DNA of 37,159 bases, taken from a virus. Both the position numbers and the translations under genes were made by a program. The stretch is from the IMG/VR virus record IMGVR_UViG_3300025168_000247, positions 1 to 37,159 of that record. One strand, 5' to 3'. Under the pieces are notes generated by a model. That model was not told where the DNA came from, did not search any database, and was given only the letters and a program-made list of their open reading frames with translations. Positions 17,274 to 26,608 of the stretch are shown piece after piece (position 1 is the stretch's first letter; the number at the start of each line of letters is the position of its first letter).

Positions 17274-20200
17274 ATGCTGAATACATTTAGGGTAGTTTTT
17301 GTTACTAAGACAGGGAGCACACCAACAGCTCCTTGTAACTACATGTATTCCGGTAACAGTGGATTCTACTCTTATGATTGGGGTAGTGGTCGTGAAATGG
17401 GCATTGCTGGTCACTATTCGTTTGATAAAAGAACCCCATGGCACTTTACATATAAGTACGGAGCACCTGCACCAGAACTGTCAGAAACAGCGGGTTTAAA
17501 TTCTGGTGTATTATTTGGAAACAATGAATTTGTTGGTGGTGGAACCGGTGCATACATTGGTGGTGGTAACTGGGAAGCGACTGGTAGTAGATCAAAAGAA
17601 CAGGACGCAGTTGGTTATCAAGCCCCAATTGAAGCACCCCCAAATAATCTCCCAGAATCTCAGGTGCGTCCAAACAGAACGGCTGCAATGGCGGGTCTGG
17701 ATGGAGCAACTGGATCTGGCTGTCTTGTAAACAGCCCATGCGAAATACAATATCACGGCCCTGCGTTGTTTTCTAATTTCCAAGATCTTCAATTTGCTCC
17801 TACCGAGCAGTGGAGACCGGGTGCTGGAGGTGGACCACCTGTTCCAACTGTTCCTCCGGGGGTTGTTGAGAAATATCAAGACCAGCGTTATGATGCTAGT
17901 GGCTGGCCAGGAGAACCTAACCAACAGGCCAGTTCTAACTTTGTATTTGATCAACAAGCAAACCGTGCTTGTATCGGATATGGTTGGCACGGAGTTGCTC
18001 CAGAGTTAGCGTCGGGTGATCCGGGATATGTTCCGCGATTAAGAACTACAACCGCGCAGTCCGGCGGGGCAACCGACTCTCAGCGTAAGTTTACTAATAT
18101 GAGCACTGTGGATGTAGATCACCAAGCAACTCCAGTATTTCGTGCTGAAGAAATTACACTACACGCACCCTCAGAATTGTATCATAGAAGATCAAGAATT
18201 ACTGGTTTGTTTCCTGAGCTTCTTCCTAATAGTGAAACGGGTGCAATCAATGTCGGTGCAGTTAATGCTGAAAGTGATCCTATCGGTAGGGGGTATTATA
18301 GGATAGAAAAAGAAATTGCAGTTGATAATCCAAGCGAATGGCCGAAGGGATTGTTCCTCAGTGTTATCGGTGCAGGTGGACCAGCAGGTGCATGTATAAC
18401 TAGTGTTTCAAATGAGTTGGGCTGTCAAACCAATACCAAAGCTAAAATGTGTGTTCCTCATGGTACTGAGGATCTTGACGGTAATCTTCTGGATTATAAA
18501 GCACCCTTTACTGAACCGACACGTCAAGCAGAGCATGGTAAAGAGGCTTCTGCATTTCTGCAATTGTGTCCGGTTGGTTCATATGATGATCGGGGAATTG
18601 ATTTACTTGTTGTTTCTACTCCCGGAAAGGGTGGTGTTGAAAGTTGGTCTGAAGATGGGCTTTTCAATACTACATTCCCCACATGGGAAGAACGTGAAAG
18701 TAAAGTTGAAGTCTATATTGGTGTTGGATTTGATGATATACTAGAAGCAAATCGAGTATGTACATTGCGTGCAGAAGGTGGTCGAGCTGTTCGAGTAGAT
18801 AGCGAATCAAATGGTACTGATATGACATGTGGAGGACTAACTGAAGCGGGTCTTTGTGTATATGATTGCCCAGATGATCCTCCCGCAGCATACAAAGAGG
18901 TTACTGATGCTGTTGGAAATATTGCAGTTCCACCAATTGCGGAACTATCTACTGGTGATCAATTTTTAAAGCTCGGCTTTAGTATTTCCATGCTCTCTGA
19001 AAATATTGCATTCCCATCAGAATTTGCTGACTCAATGGGCATTACTGATTCGACTTCTTGGCACAACAAGACTGGTGGTATTGAGGAATATGCAGAAGAA
19101 GATCACACAATCAATGTGTACCATTATGGTAATATCCATGCTGATCTACAGTCTAAGGGACTTTTACCAAATAAAACTGACTGGGACATGGTGATTAATT
19201 TTGATTCTGCTCAAGATCAATATGACTTTGATAATCATCATATGTGGTGGAGGAATCACACAGGGGCCGGAGTTGAAGGTCAATTGGGGCATGAAAATGC
19301 GCTAAACGCAGGAATTCACCCACTGCAAGAAGGACTATTTACTCCGGGATTCTGTGGTACAGCTACCGGTATTTCTGAGGGAGAAACTGCATTTACTTGT
19401 TGGTTGGACGAAGGAGTTTGGGCCCCCCTTACTATATCAGAGAATTTGCAAACTGTTTTTGGTGGAGTATTGAGCGGTGAATCTCAGGTCACAAAATGTG
19501 ATACTAGTCTTGGGTCTATGGATGATTCCTGCATACTCAATGCAAATTCTGTTGCGGCATATGTCAAGACCCAAGTAGCTGCGTATAATTTTGGTAGTAC
19601 AAATTCAATAGAATTAGAAAACTGTTTAGTTTTTAATCCAGCAGCAATTACGACTGAGTGGTATGCTGATGCAAACCGATATGATTACCGCTGTCCAGCG
19701 GAAGGTGATGATCCAGACACATGTGGTACTTTAGCAGATGGGTCAACTACAGGTCCAAATGGAGAAGAACTATTCCCGGGATGTACATGTCCAGTTTCTT
19801 GTTTTAATTGTCAAACTTCTGGTGGGTTGATTTATGGACTAATTGATTCTGAAACCTGTAAACAATTGGACGGCATATATCTCAGTCAGGGAGAGAGACC
19901 ATCTCTTGTACGTCCAGCCGACGCATTACCAAACAATTCTTGGCCGTTTATAAACGAACGTACAACACTTAATGCTTTAAATCGTTCGATAAGACCGGAG
20001 AATGCGGCAACATTTGAATTGGGTTCTCCTGCTATGTTTAATTGCTTTGGTGGGGATGATCCTGATTATGGTATTGAACCCAATTGGTGGGAATCAGAAA
20101 ACCAGTTCAAGGCTCGGGAGTGGGACAAGCATGTTGGGGGATGGGATAATCAAACTGGGTGTTCTCAATTCCTAAGTCTCCCATACAACCCAAGAAGATG

Positions 20201-23200
20201 GGCTCTTCTAGGAAATGCTAACGGAGTAGATCCATTATACTCTCAGATGATGTATGCTGGATCATACATGGAGCTTGCATATAAAGAATCACTCACCAAG
20301 TCTGCATTTTATATGCGAGATCAAAAATCAGACGGTACACTAAGTCCCCTATACTCTACTTGGAGGAATTGGGTTGATGATAAATGCGCAGATGCAATAC
20401 GTCTTTGGGGTAGAAGAAGAATTATATTTGATCAGAGTGACATGACAAATAGAAATCACCCACTTCGTGTTTATGAAAGTGGTGCTGATTCTTTCAGACA
20501 GATAGGTGATTCTAGTTGTCTTTATGACGAGCTTCCTGATTGGATAAATGACGATCTACCGTTTGGTAGTGGCTGTGGTAATATTGGTGAGTTTAGCATA
20601 CCAATCCCTGATGATGCAGGTGACTGTGTTAATAACAACTATAACTGTGAGATTGCTTATGTGAACTGGGAAACTAATAACTCATGGAATGCATTCAATA
20701 CGTATACTGGGTTCCGAAGAGATTTGATTCCCTTAGATCTACTTACAAATGATATTTCGTATGAGCTAGACGGCGTAATAGTGGATAGTTGGCAGGATTA
20801 TGCCGCCGGGTTCAACGCAGCAGCCACACGAAGAGTTATATTTGATTTCCGGGACAAAGACACCCACTTTGATGATATAGATCCTCGATTGAAATTGCTT
20901 AACTGGATGTACAGTGAAGATAACTCCACTCTGGATGATGTCGGCTGGAGCGTGGGTGCTGGATTGCCAGATGATGACTCGCCGAACGGGGCGTGGATTG
21001 CCGGGGGAGCACCATTCCTTCCGCGATGGGGTCTTAATATGTTCAGTGCAGACATCGATAACGGGTACAGTTCGTTTGGATTAAATGAAGATTTGCCTGC
21101 GGGTGGATCCAAATCTTTATCATTACCAACGAATAGTTTTGGTGTTAATACCACGTCTTCTGGGTTCTGGAGATATGGACTAAATGATCTGAATGAAGAA
21201 TTTGGAGCAGAGCCAAATGGTTATCCATTGGATGGGTTTGATTATAACGCATGTGTTCCACTCCAGTCATTGTGGTATAGGGAAGACACGAGGAACTCTG
21301 CTGGTATTACTTGGAATATGCTTACGAAGGAAAATGAGTGGGGCTTCGGGACTAGTCGTAGAATAAAAACCAGTGGTACCGCAACAGGATATGTTTACGA
21401 ATATGGAACGTGTGGTGGATATGCGAATGCTGTTAGTTGTGTTCTATATGATGGTAATGACGATTTGGTGTCATTTGGATCGGGTGTCAATCAGAATACT
21501 CGTCTACCGGGAGCGGACGCTGCTGGAAACCCGCTCATCAAATGGTCAAAGACCGCACTTGTACAGAGAGCTACTACTAGACCAAATGATAATTTTGATC
21601 CACAATTCTTTGATCCAGACAGAGAAGTTGATGGTGTTGGTCCGGAACCCGGAAGCCGTCCAAGTTTCTGGCGATTAAAAACCCATACGCCATCCTGTCT
21701 AAATGAGTATGATCAACTAGCATTCCCCTCTCAGGGTGTGGGCGACTATACAAGTAATACGGACCTCCATAGATGGAGTGGGTCTGGCCGTAAATTTGGG
21801 TGTGATTTTGACTGGAATAATAATAAATATGCACAACCACTCGGAAGAAGTATTGCATGTGCTACCCCACCATCAATTTCATATACTCTTTATAAGCCCG
21901 GATTACCGGGTGCTGCTGGAAACTTAAAGCTATGGGGACTTAATCCAGAAACAGCATCAGAAGGTGTCGGTGGTAACGGTGGGGAAGCCTACGTTGGGTT
22001 TGGTCCAGTATTTGATACTATGTTTGGTAATTTCCCAGTAGATCCAGAATTCCCAGAACTGGGTCAGCTACCAAGGTTAGAAACCGGTGAATCTGGCTTT
22101 AGTGAGCCAACAGTAGTAGACGAATTTGTTGGTGATCCCACATCTCATGGTTATTATTGTGAACCAATAGTTCGTTGGATTACTCACCCATTCCAAGCAA
22201 TAGGAGCAGAGGGACTTCCCATCGGTATTGCTGCACACCATGTCGAGGGAATTGATAAGGTTGTCTATCAGGCCAATGGTGGACCAAAACTAGAAATTAC
22301 AAGTCGAACTAGAAATTCTGATGGTGTCGAGGGATATTGGGCACGTCTCCGTGATTCTTCCTCGTTTGTCAATGACGGACAGATAAAGGAAATTCGTGCA
22401 GAGATTTATCCAATAAATGGTAAGCCTGTAGTTTTACAGTCCAAGAATCCAACCCACATTGTTCCCACTAGCGACACTCAGCCTGTTACTGATCCAATGA
22501 CCAGTAAGTGTTACCAGAAAGATGTTGATGCTTCTAATTATGCAATGTGGTATTGTGCTACAACATCTAGGGCAGTTTACGTATTAGATCCAACGACGGA
22601 TACATTCGAAAATGCACTGAACAGAATACAGACGTTCAATGATGATCCTGATGGTAACCCATGGATTGATGGGTCTACAGCATCACCAATAATTAAGATT
22701 AAAAATACTAGCCCACTTAAGGCTCCGTGGGACGATACTATTGGTGTGACTTTCTTTGCAGACAACACAATAATTCTTCCCGAATATTGGATCCCGGGAA
22801 TGTTAACAATAGAGCCAGAATTCGCAACTAACCGCGTAGGTTTCACTGGTGATGGTCCATCTGTTATCAGTAGTGCAGATCCTGTAACACACGTTGTTCA
22901 AATAGAGAACAATGCATTTATTCCATCTTCGATTACAGTGAAGCAAGGCGATACAGTTGTGTGGAATTTGGTGAATGGTTTTCACGGTGTTCGGTCTGGG
23001 GTTGGTGATGATGAATGTGGTGATGGTGTTGAATTTAAAAGTCATGACGCCAATTCGGGAACCAGTACAACAGGAACATTGTTAGATTCGGCTGGTAATC
23101 CTTTTGAATGGAATGTTCCTATTGGACTTGATCCGCAAACACTGGATTACAGATGTAGCATTCACTGCGCAGGTATGCCTGGCTCAATAATAATTGAGGA

Positions 23201-26200
23201 GGCGGTTTCTTCTGAACAGCCAGTTGCAAATGCAATGATTGCTGGTAACATAGAGTTTAAGAATTGTGATTTCCATTGGTCAACTAGAATTGAGACATTA
23301 GAGTGGCCAGCAGAAACTGAAAACTTTGATTCGTACTTTGCTTCTCTTAATGATGATGATACTAAGCATGTTACCTATTACTTGAATGGGTGTACATTCG
23401 ACGGTGGAATAGAAGCAAATAAGGAATTGTCAGAGTCCGCCGCTTGGGTTGCAGATGGTATGACGGGTATTGCATGGTTCCACGACCCACGAGCAGGACT
23501 CTACACAAATGCTGGGGATACTACTACGAACCAAACTCCCTTTGGTGGGAACATTATTGGTTCTCATGATGCATATGCATCCCTTGCAACAATGAAAAAT
23601 ACAACTATCTCAAATAGTAACGTAGCAATTTCCTCTGGTACAAATCTTGTCAACACAAATATCGACGGATTTATAGGGAATGCACTAACAGGAATTAATG
23701 CGTCACTTTCTGTTGACATTGATAACCAAAACTTCGGTGTTGCTGGAGGAATCTACCCAGCACACATCTATGCACAGACAGTTGATTTTGCGGGTGGGTT
23801 CAATGGGGATTCGAACCTGACTAATGTTGAATATGCGGCGGGAACGTATGTTCGTTTCTACGATAGTGGTGTTGGATTTGCTATCACTCAAGCTAAGTCA
23901 ACAATTCCAATCGGTTCTCGATTGCTTCGTCCAAATGGAAATCTGGACATTCAGTTGTGGGAGACACCATCTACAATTCTTGATGACAGTATCTTGTGGG
24001 AAACAAAGGAAAACCGAACCGGTAAAAATGTTCTGGTAGTTGATAGCATATGGAACACTGGTATTGTTAGTCAACCACTTCGTTCTTGGGATTCTTATAG
24101 TTATCCTGAAAATGCGGAAACATATGATGTCCAATATAATAACACAGGCAATCTAGATTCGTTCCCATCCGGATATAACAAGATAAGCAATATTGGATTT
24201 ATTCGAACTGACATTACACAGACATCTCTTGGTTCTTTGTTTAACCATCTTGGTGATGGAGTGAACCAACTCGACACACATCTTATCATTGACAGTTGCA
24301 ACTTCTTAGGAACCAATAAGACAGAATTCTCATTGATGGGTGAAGATGCAGTCGTTGGAAATGATATTGGTAATGATCAAATTCTTCCGATCGAAAATGA
24401 ATTCTGGAACGGGGATGTACCGAAAAACAAGAGAACTCGACTACTGAAATATTATAGAAGAGCACCATTCAATACTGCTTCTACTGGTGGTCATGCCATT
24501 AGAAATTCTTCGTTTGATGATGTTCGACTTAATCTTTTGGATATCGAGTTTGGTGGTGCCGCATACAATGGAGCGTTTGGTTCCGATGTAGCAAATGTTG
24601 ACACGAGTGTTAATCCTTCTATTCGGGTACAGGGATCGGAAGTTCCATTCTTTACTTTATGGAATATGTTTGGTGTCACCGTTGAGAACACTACGCACAA
24701 TCAACAAAGTTACGATGTTGTTTCTGATGACACTGCAAACTATGAAGAACGATATCTAAACGGACCAAATGATTATAGTGAGTTACGTCCCGGTGATAAC
24801 TCATCACCATTCCCATTCCGGTTAGGTACGCGCTCTGTAACTGCAACATATTCGTCTGCTAATGTAGACACCACCGAGGGTGGAACAAAGGATGGTGAAG
24901 TTTACCTCACGGTTGATGAACAAACCATGAACGATTTGCAATTGAGTGGTAAGCAATGTGGTGTCTCTGTATTCACTGGAGTAGGAACTAACTGGCCAAA
25001 CGAAGATGATAATGCAAGTAGTACGCCAAATAAAATTGGTGGAATTAACTTCTGGTTCGATAGTCTAGAAAAGGCAACAGACTTTAGAAATCGTGCAAAT
25101 TATCTGACTCGTCTTGAGGTCACGTTCGAAAATGGAAATGGTACTACGGGAGGATACTGGACAACAGAAGACCCACAAATACTGGTTAATGGCAATACAC
25201 AGGCTGTTGGTTTCTGGTATAATAGTGCTGGAAATCAAGATACATTTACGTACAATGATCTCCTAGAAGGTGGAAGTATTTCGTTTGAAGTTAATCCAAT
25301 TCCAGATGGACCTACTACTGTCAATGACAACTGTGACAGCGGTGATGCTGGTGTACTTCGTGTTGGTGAATCCCAACAGTTCTCGACAATACAATCAGCA
25401 ATAACTGCTGCTGTTGATGGTGAATTGATTCTTGTTGATGATGGGGTGTATAGAGAAGCAATCAACTTCCTACGAAAGAAACTAATTATCCGAGGAAACT
25501 TGCTCAATCCAGAAAATTGTGTGATCGACGGTCTAAATGAAGATGGTACTCCGGTCGGTGCTGCTTGGAGTAGACCTGCTTCTGATCCAACTAAGATCTC
25601 TGTGGTCACTGTGGATACGCGAGTTGCTGGTCAGTGTTATGATAACAGTAACCCAGCCGAGGATGAGTTGGATGAGTTCTCTGGATATGAAGTTGGTGAT
25701 AGATCACTCGAAGGGTTTACCATCAGAAACGGTTCCTCTGGTACTCGTTATTCATCAACGGAACCCGGATGCACACCATGTGCTGATGGTTGTGCTGGAC
25801 CCGATTCCCCAATAAATTGTGCAAACACCGAATGCGGTGGACAGATGGAAGGATTCGTTGGTGGTGGTCTCTGGGTATATCGATCATACTTGTCAGTAGG
25901 TGATTGTATCTTTGATAATAATGTTTCTGATGGTGGTGGTGGTGCGTTTGCTAGAGAAAGTAACGTGGAGTTCGCGAATTGTGAGTTCAATAATAATGTA
26001 TCCCGATCTAACGGTGGTGGGTTGCAACTAAATCACTGCATCTCCGAAGTAATGAACTGTAACTTCAATAACAATGAAGCTGATGGTACTGGGGTTTCTG
26101 GTAGTGGACATGGTGGTGCAGTTCACCAGTTCAGTGGTCAGTTGCTGATCATGAATTGTAACTTGCTGAACAACACTTGTGCTGGTAAGGGTGCCGGAAT

Positions 26201-26534
26201 TGATATGAACACACGTCTGGTTCTTTCACAAGCAAGACTTCATGGAAACTCCTCCGTTATTGCCTGTACAATAAATTCGAATACCAGCACCGCTGATGAT
26301 GGGTGTGGTGGACTGTATCTCAAGGCTGGAGAAGTTGGTGACACTGGTGTTGCAGATGCCAAGGTAACGATGTCCGGAACTACAATTTGCGAAAATGTTC
26401 GTGGAGTTGCTCTTGATATATCCAACTTCTGTGAAGGATCAGTACTGGTTGATCAGTTCGAAGACGCCGGATCTAATAACATATGTTCCACCTCAGATCC
26501 AGAACTACCTGAGCAGTGTCCCCCCTACCTTTAA
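17274..26534 (+). CDS. Giant multidomain virion protein (3086 aa) with cupredoxin and beta-helix domains
   Basis: One uninterrupted 3086-aa ORF, among the largest phage proteins. From the N-terminus: a CNYMYS-containing head; a Gly-rich beta region near 350-550; a Cys-rich patch near residues 820-870 (CTCPVSCFNCQTSG); and long beta-rich modules of unknown type. A cupredoxin domain lies at about 1869-1977, with all four expected copper ligands (H1904, C1961, H1964, M1968). A beta-helix-like stretch follows at about 1980-2480 (NCDFHW..., MKNTTISNSNVAISSGTN). A C-terminal right-handed beta-helix (about 2691-3086) begins FSTIQSAITAAVDGELILVD. No signal peptide or collagen repeat is seen. It ends the fibre block, so a distal fibre, tailspike or adhesin role is inferred. 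It lacks a strong ribosome site and starts 11 bases after the fibre gene stop. Confidence 0.7.
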   Translation: MLNTFRVVFVTKTGSTPTAPCNYMYSGNSGFYSYDWGSGREMGIAGHYSFDKRTPWHFTYKYGAPAPELSETAGLNSGVLFGNNEFVGGGTGAYIGGGNWEATGSRSKEQDAVGYQAPIEAPPNNLPESQVRPNRTAAMAGLDGATGSGCLVNSPCEIQYHGPALFSNFQDLQFAPTEQWRPGAGGGPPVPTVPPGVVEKYQDQRYDASGWPGEPNQQASSNFVFDQQANRACIGYGWHGVAPELASGDPGYVPRLRTTTAQSGGATDSQRKFTNMSTVDVDHQATPVFRAEEITLHAPSELYHRRSRITGLFPELLPNSETGAINVGAVNAESDPIGRGYYRIEKEIAVDNPSEWPKGLFLSVIGAGGPAGACITSVSNELGCQTNTKAKMCVPHGTEDLDGNLLDYKAPFTEPTRQAEHGKEASAFLQLCPVGSYDDRGIDLLVVSTPGKGGVESWSEDGLFNTTFPTWEERESKVEVYIGVGFDDILEANRVCTLRAEGGRAVRVDSESNGTDMTCGGLTEAGLCVYDCPDDPPAAYKEVTDAVGNIAVPPIAELSTGDQFLKLGFSISMLSENIAFPSEFADSMGITDSTSWHNKTGGIEEYAEEDHTINVYHYGNIHADLQSKGLLPNKTDWDMVINFDSAQDQYDFDNHHMWWRNHTGAGVEGQLGHENALNAGIHPLQEGLFTPGFCGTATGISEGETAFTCWLDEGVWAPLTISENLQTVFGGVLSGESQVTKCDTSLGSMDDSCILNANSVAAYVKTQVAAYNFGSTNSIELENCLVFNPAAITTEWYADANRYDYRCPAEGDDPDTCGTLADGSTTGPNGEELFPGCTCPVSCFNCQTSGGLIYGLIDSETCKQLDGIYLSQGERPSLVRPADALPNNSWPFINERTTLNALNRSIRPENAATFELGSPAMFNCFGGDDPDYGIEPNWWESENQFKAREWDKHVGGWDNQTGCSQFLSLPYNPRRWALLGNANGVDPLYSQMMYAGSYMELAYKESLTKSAFYMRDQKSDGTLSPLYSTWRNWVDDKCADAIRLWGRRRIIFDQSDMTNRNHPLRVYESGADSFRQIGDSSCLYDELPDWINDDLPFGSGCGNIGEFSIPIPDDAGDCVNNNYNCEIAYVNWETNNSWNAFNTYTGFRRDLIPLDLLTNDISYELDGVIVDSWQDYAAGFNAAATRRVIFDFRDKDTHFDDIDPRLKLLNWMYSEDNSTLDDVGWSVGAGLPDDDSPNGAWIAGGAPFLPRWGLNMFSADIDNGYSSFGLNEDLPAGGSKSLSLPTNSFGVNTTSSGFWRYGLNDLNEEFGAEPNGYPLDGFDYNACVPLQSLWYREDTRNSAGITWNMLTKENEWGFGTSRRIKTSGTATGYVYEYGTCGGYANAVSCVLYDGNDDLVSFGSGVNQNTRLPGADAAGNPLIKWSKTALVQRATTRPNDNFDPQFFDPDREVDGVGPEPGSRPSFWRLKTHTPSCLNEYDQLAFPSQGVGDYTSNTDLHRWSGSGRKFGCDFDWNNNKYAQPLGRSIACATPPSISYTLYKPGLPGAAGNLKLWGLNPETASEGVGGNGGEAYVGFGPVFDTMFGNFPVDPEFPELGQLPRLETGESGFSEPTVVDEFVGDPTSHGYYCEPIVRWITHPFQAIGAEGLPIGIAAHHVEGIDKVVYQANGGPKLEITSRTRNSDGVEGYWARLRDSSSFVNDGQIKEIRAEIYPINGKPVVLQSKNPTHIVPTSDTQPVTDPMTSKCYQKDVDASNYAMWYCATTSRAVYVLDPTTDTFENALNRIQTFNDDPDGNPWIDGSTASPIIKIKNTSPLKAPWDDTIGVTFFADNTIILPEYWIPGMLTIEPEFATNRVGFTGDGPSVISSADPVTHVVQIENNAFIPSSITVKQGDTVVWNLVNGFHGVRSGVGDDECGDGVEFKSHDANSGTSTTGTLLDSAGNPFEWNVPIGLDPQTLDYRCSIHCAGMPGSIIIEEAVSSEQPVANAMIAGNIEFKNCDFHWSTRIETLEWPAETENFDSYFASLNDDDTKHVTYYLNGCTFDGGIEANKELSESAAWVADGMTGIAWFHDPRAGLYTNAGDTTTNQTPFGGNIIGSHDAYASLATMKNTTISNSNVAISSGTNLVNTNIDGFIGNALTGINASLSVDIDNQNFGVAGGIYPAHIYAQTVDFAGGFNGDSNLTNVEYAAGTYVRFYDSGVGFAITQAKSTIPIGSRLLRPNGNLDIQLWETPSTILDDSILWETKENRTGKNVLVVDSIWNTGIVSQPLRSWDSYSYPENAETYDVQYNNTGNLDSFPSGYNKISNIGFIRTDITQTSLGSLFNHLGDGVNQLDTHLIIDSCNFLGTNKTEFSLMGEDAVVGNDIGNDQILPIENEFWNGDVPKNKRTRLLKYYRRAPFNTASTGGHAIRNSSFDDVRLNLLDIEFGGAAYNGAFGSDVANVDTSVNPSIRVQGSEVPFFTLWNMFGVTVENTTHNQQSYDVVSDDTANYEERYLNGPNDYSELRPGDNSSPFPFRLGTRSVTATYSSANVDTTEGGTKDGEVYLTVDEQTMNDLQLSGKQCGVSVFTGVGTNWPNEDDNASSTPNKIGGINFWFDSLEKATDFRNRANYLTRLEVTFENGNGTTGGYWTTEDPQILVNGNTQAVGFWYNSAGNQDTFTYNDLLEGGSISFEVNPIPDGPTTVNDNCDSGDAGVLRVGESQQFSTIQSAITAAVDGELILVDDGVYREAINFLRKKLIIRGNLLNPENCVIDGLNEDGTPVGAAWSRPASDPTKISVVTVDTRVAGQCYDNSNPAEDELDEFSGYEVGDRSLEGFTIRNGSSGTRYSSTEPGCTPCADGCAGPDSPINCANTECGGQMEGFVGGGLWVYRSYLSVGDCIFDNNVSDGGGGAFARESNVEFANCEFNNNVSRSNGGGLQLNHCISEVMNCNFNNNEADGTGVSGSGHGGAVHQFSGQLLIMNCNLLNNTCAGKGAGIDMNTRLVLSQARLHGNSSVIACTINSNTSTADDGCGGLYLKAGEVGDTGVADAKVTMSGTTICENVRGVALDISNFCEGSVLVDQFEDAGSNNICSTSDPELPEQCPPYL
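22878..23204 (+). other. Cupredoxin (plastocyanin-like, type 1 copper) domain inside the giant ORF
   Basis: The coded segment (residues 1869-1977 of the 3086-aa protein) has the full cupredoxin plan: strand VVQIENNAFIPSSITVKQGD, then TVVWNL, a His ligand in NGFHGV (H1904), and the C-terminal ligand loop YRCSIHCAGMPGSI with Cys1961, His1964 and Met1968 (C-x2-H-x3-M), ending in a hydrophobic strand SIIIEEA. An extra Cys sits next to the second His. All four type 1 copper ligands are present, so metal binding is plausible. This domain class is normally found in secreted electron-transfer or copper proteins, not in phage fibres. Confidence 0.85.
25344..26534 (+). other. C-terminal right-handed beta-helix region of the giant ORF
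   Basis: Residues 2691-3086 begin with FSTIQSAITAAVDGELILVD, then GVYREAINFLRKKLIIRG and NPENCVIDG, the usual opening of pectate-lyase-like helices. Repeated rungs follow, such as CIFDNNVSDGGGGAF, CEFNNNVSRSNGGGL and CNFNNNEADGTG. Proteins with this opening and 'GGG' rungs are abundant among Planctomycetota secreted proteins. In phages, beta-helices are typical of tailspikes that bind or cut surface glycans. No catalytic residues could be assigned. Confidence 0.75.
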
Positions 26535-26547
26535 TATAATTTAATAC

Positions 26548-26576
26548 TTTACTTTGTCACAAAGCTACTATATAAT
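26548..26576 (+). promoter_or_regulatory. Probable sigma70-like promoter before nrdJ
   Basis: TTTACT (26548-26553) and a perfect TATAAT (26571-26576) are 17 bases apart. The -35 differs by one base from the TTGACT found before dut and before the porin cassette. Transcription would begin near 26583, giving a ~26-base leader with GGAG at 26595-26598 ahead of the nrdJ ATG at 26609. It restarts early/middle-type transcription after the late fibre block. No terminator hairpin is visible in 26535-26547. Confidence 0.5.
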
Positions 26577-26608
26577 CTTGTCTAATTGATTCTTGGAGAA
26601 TTTGTAAT

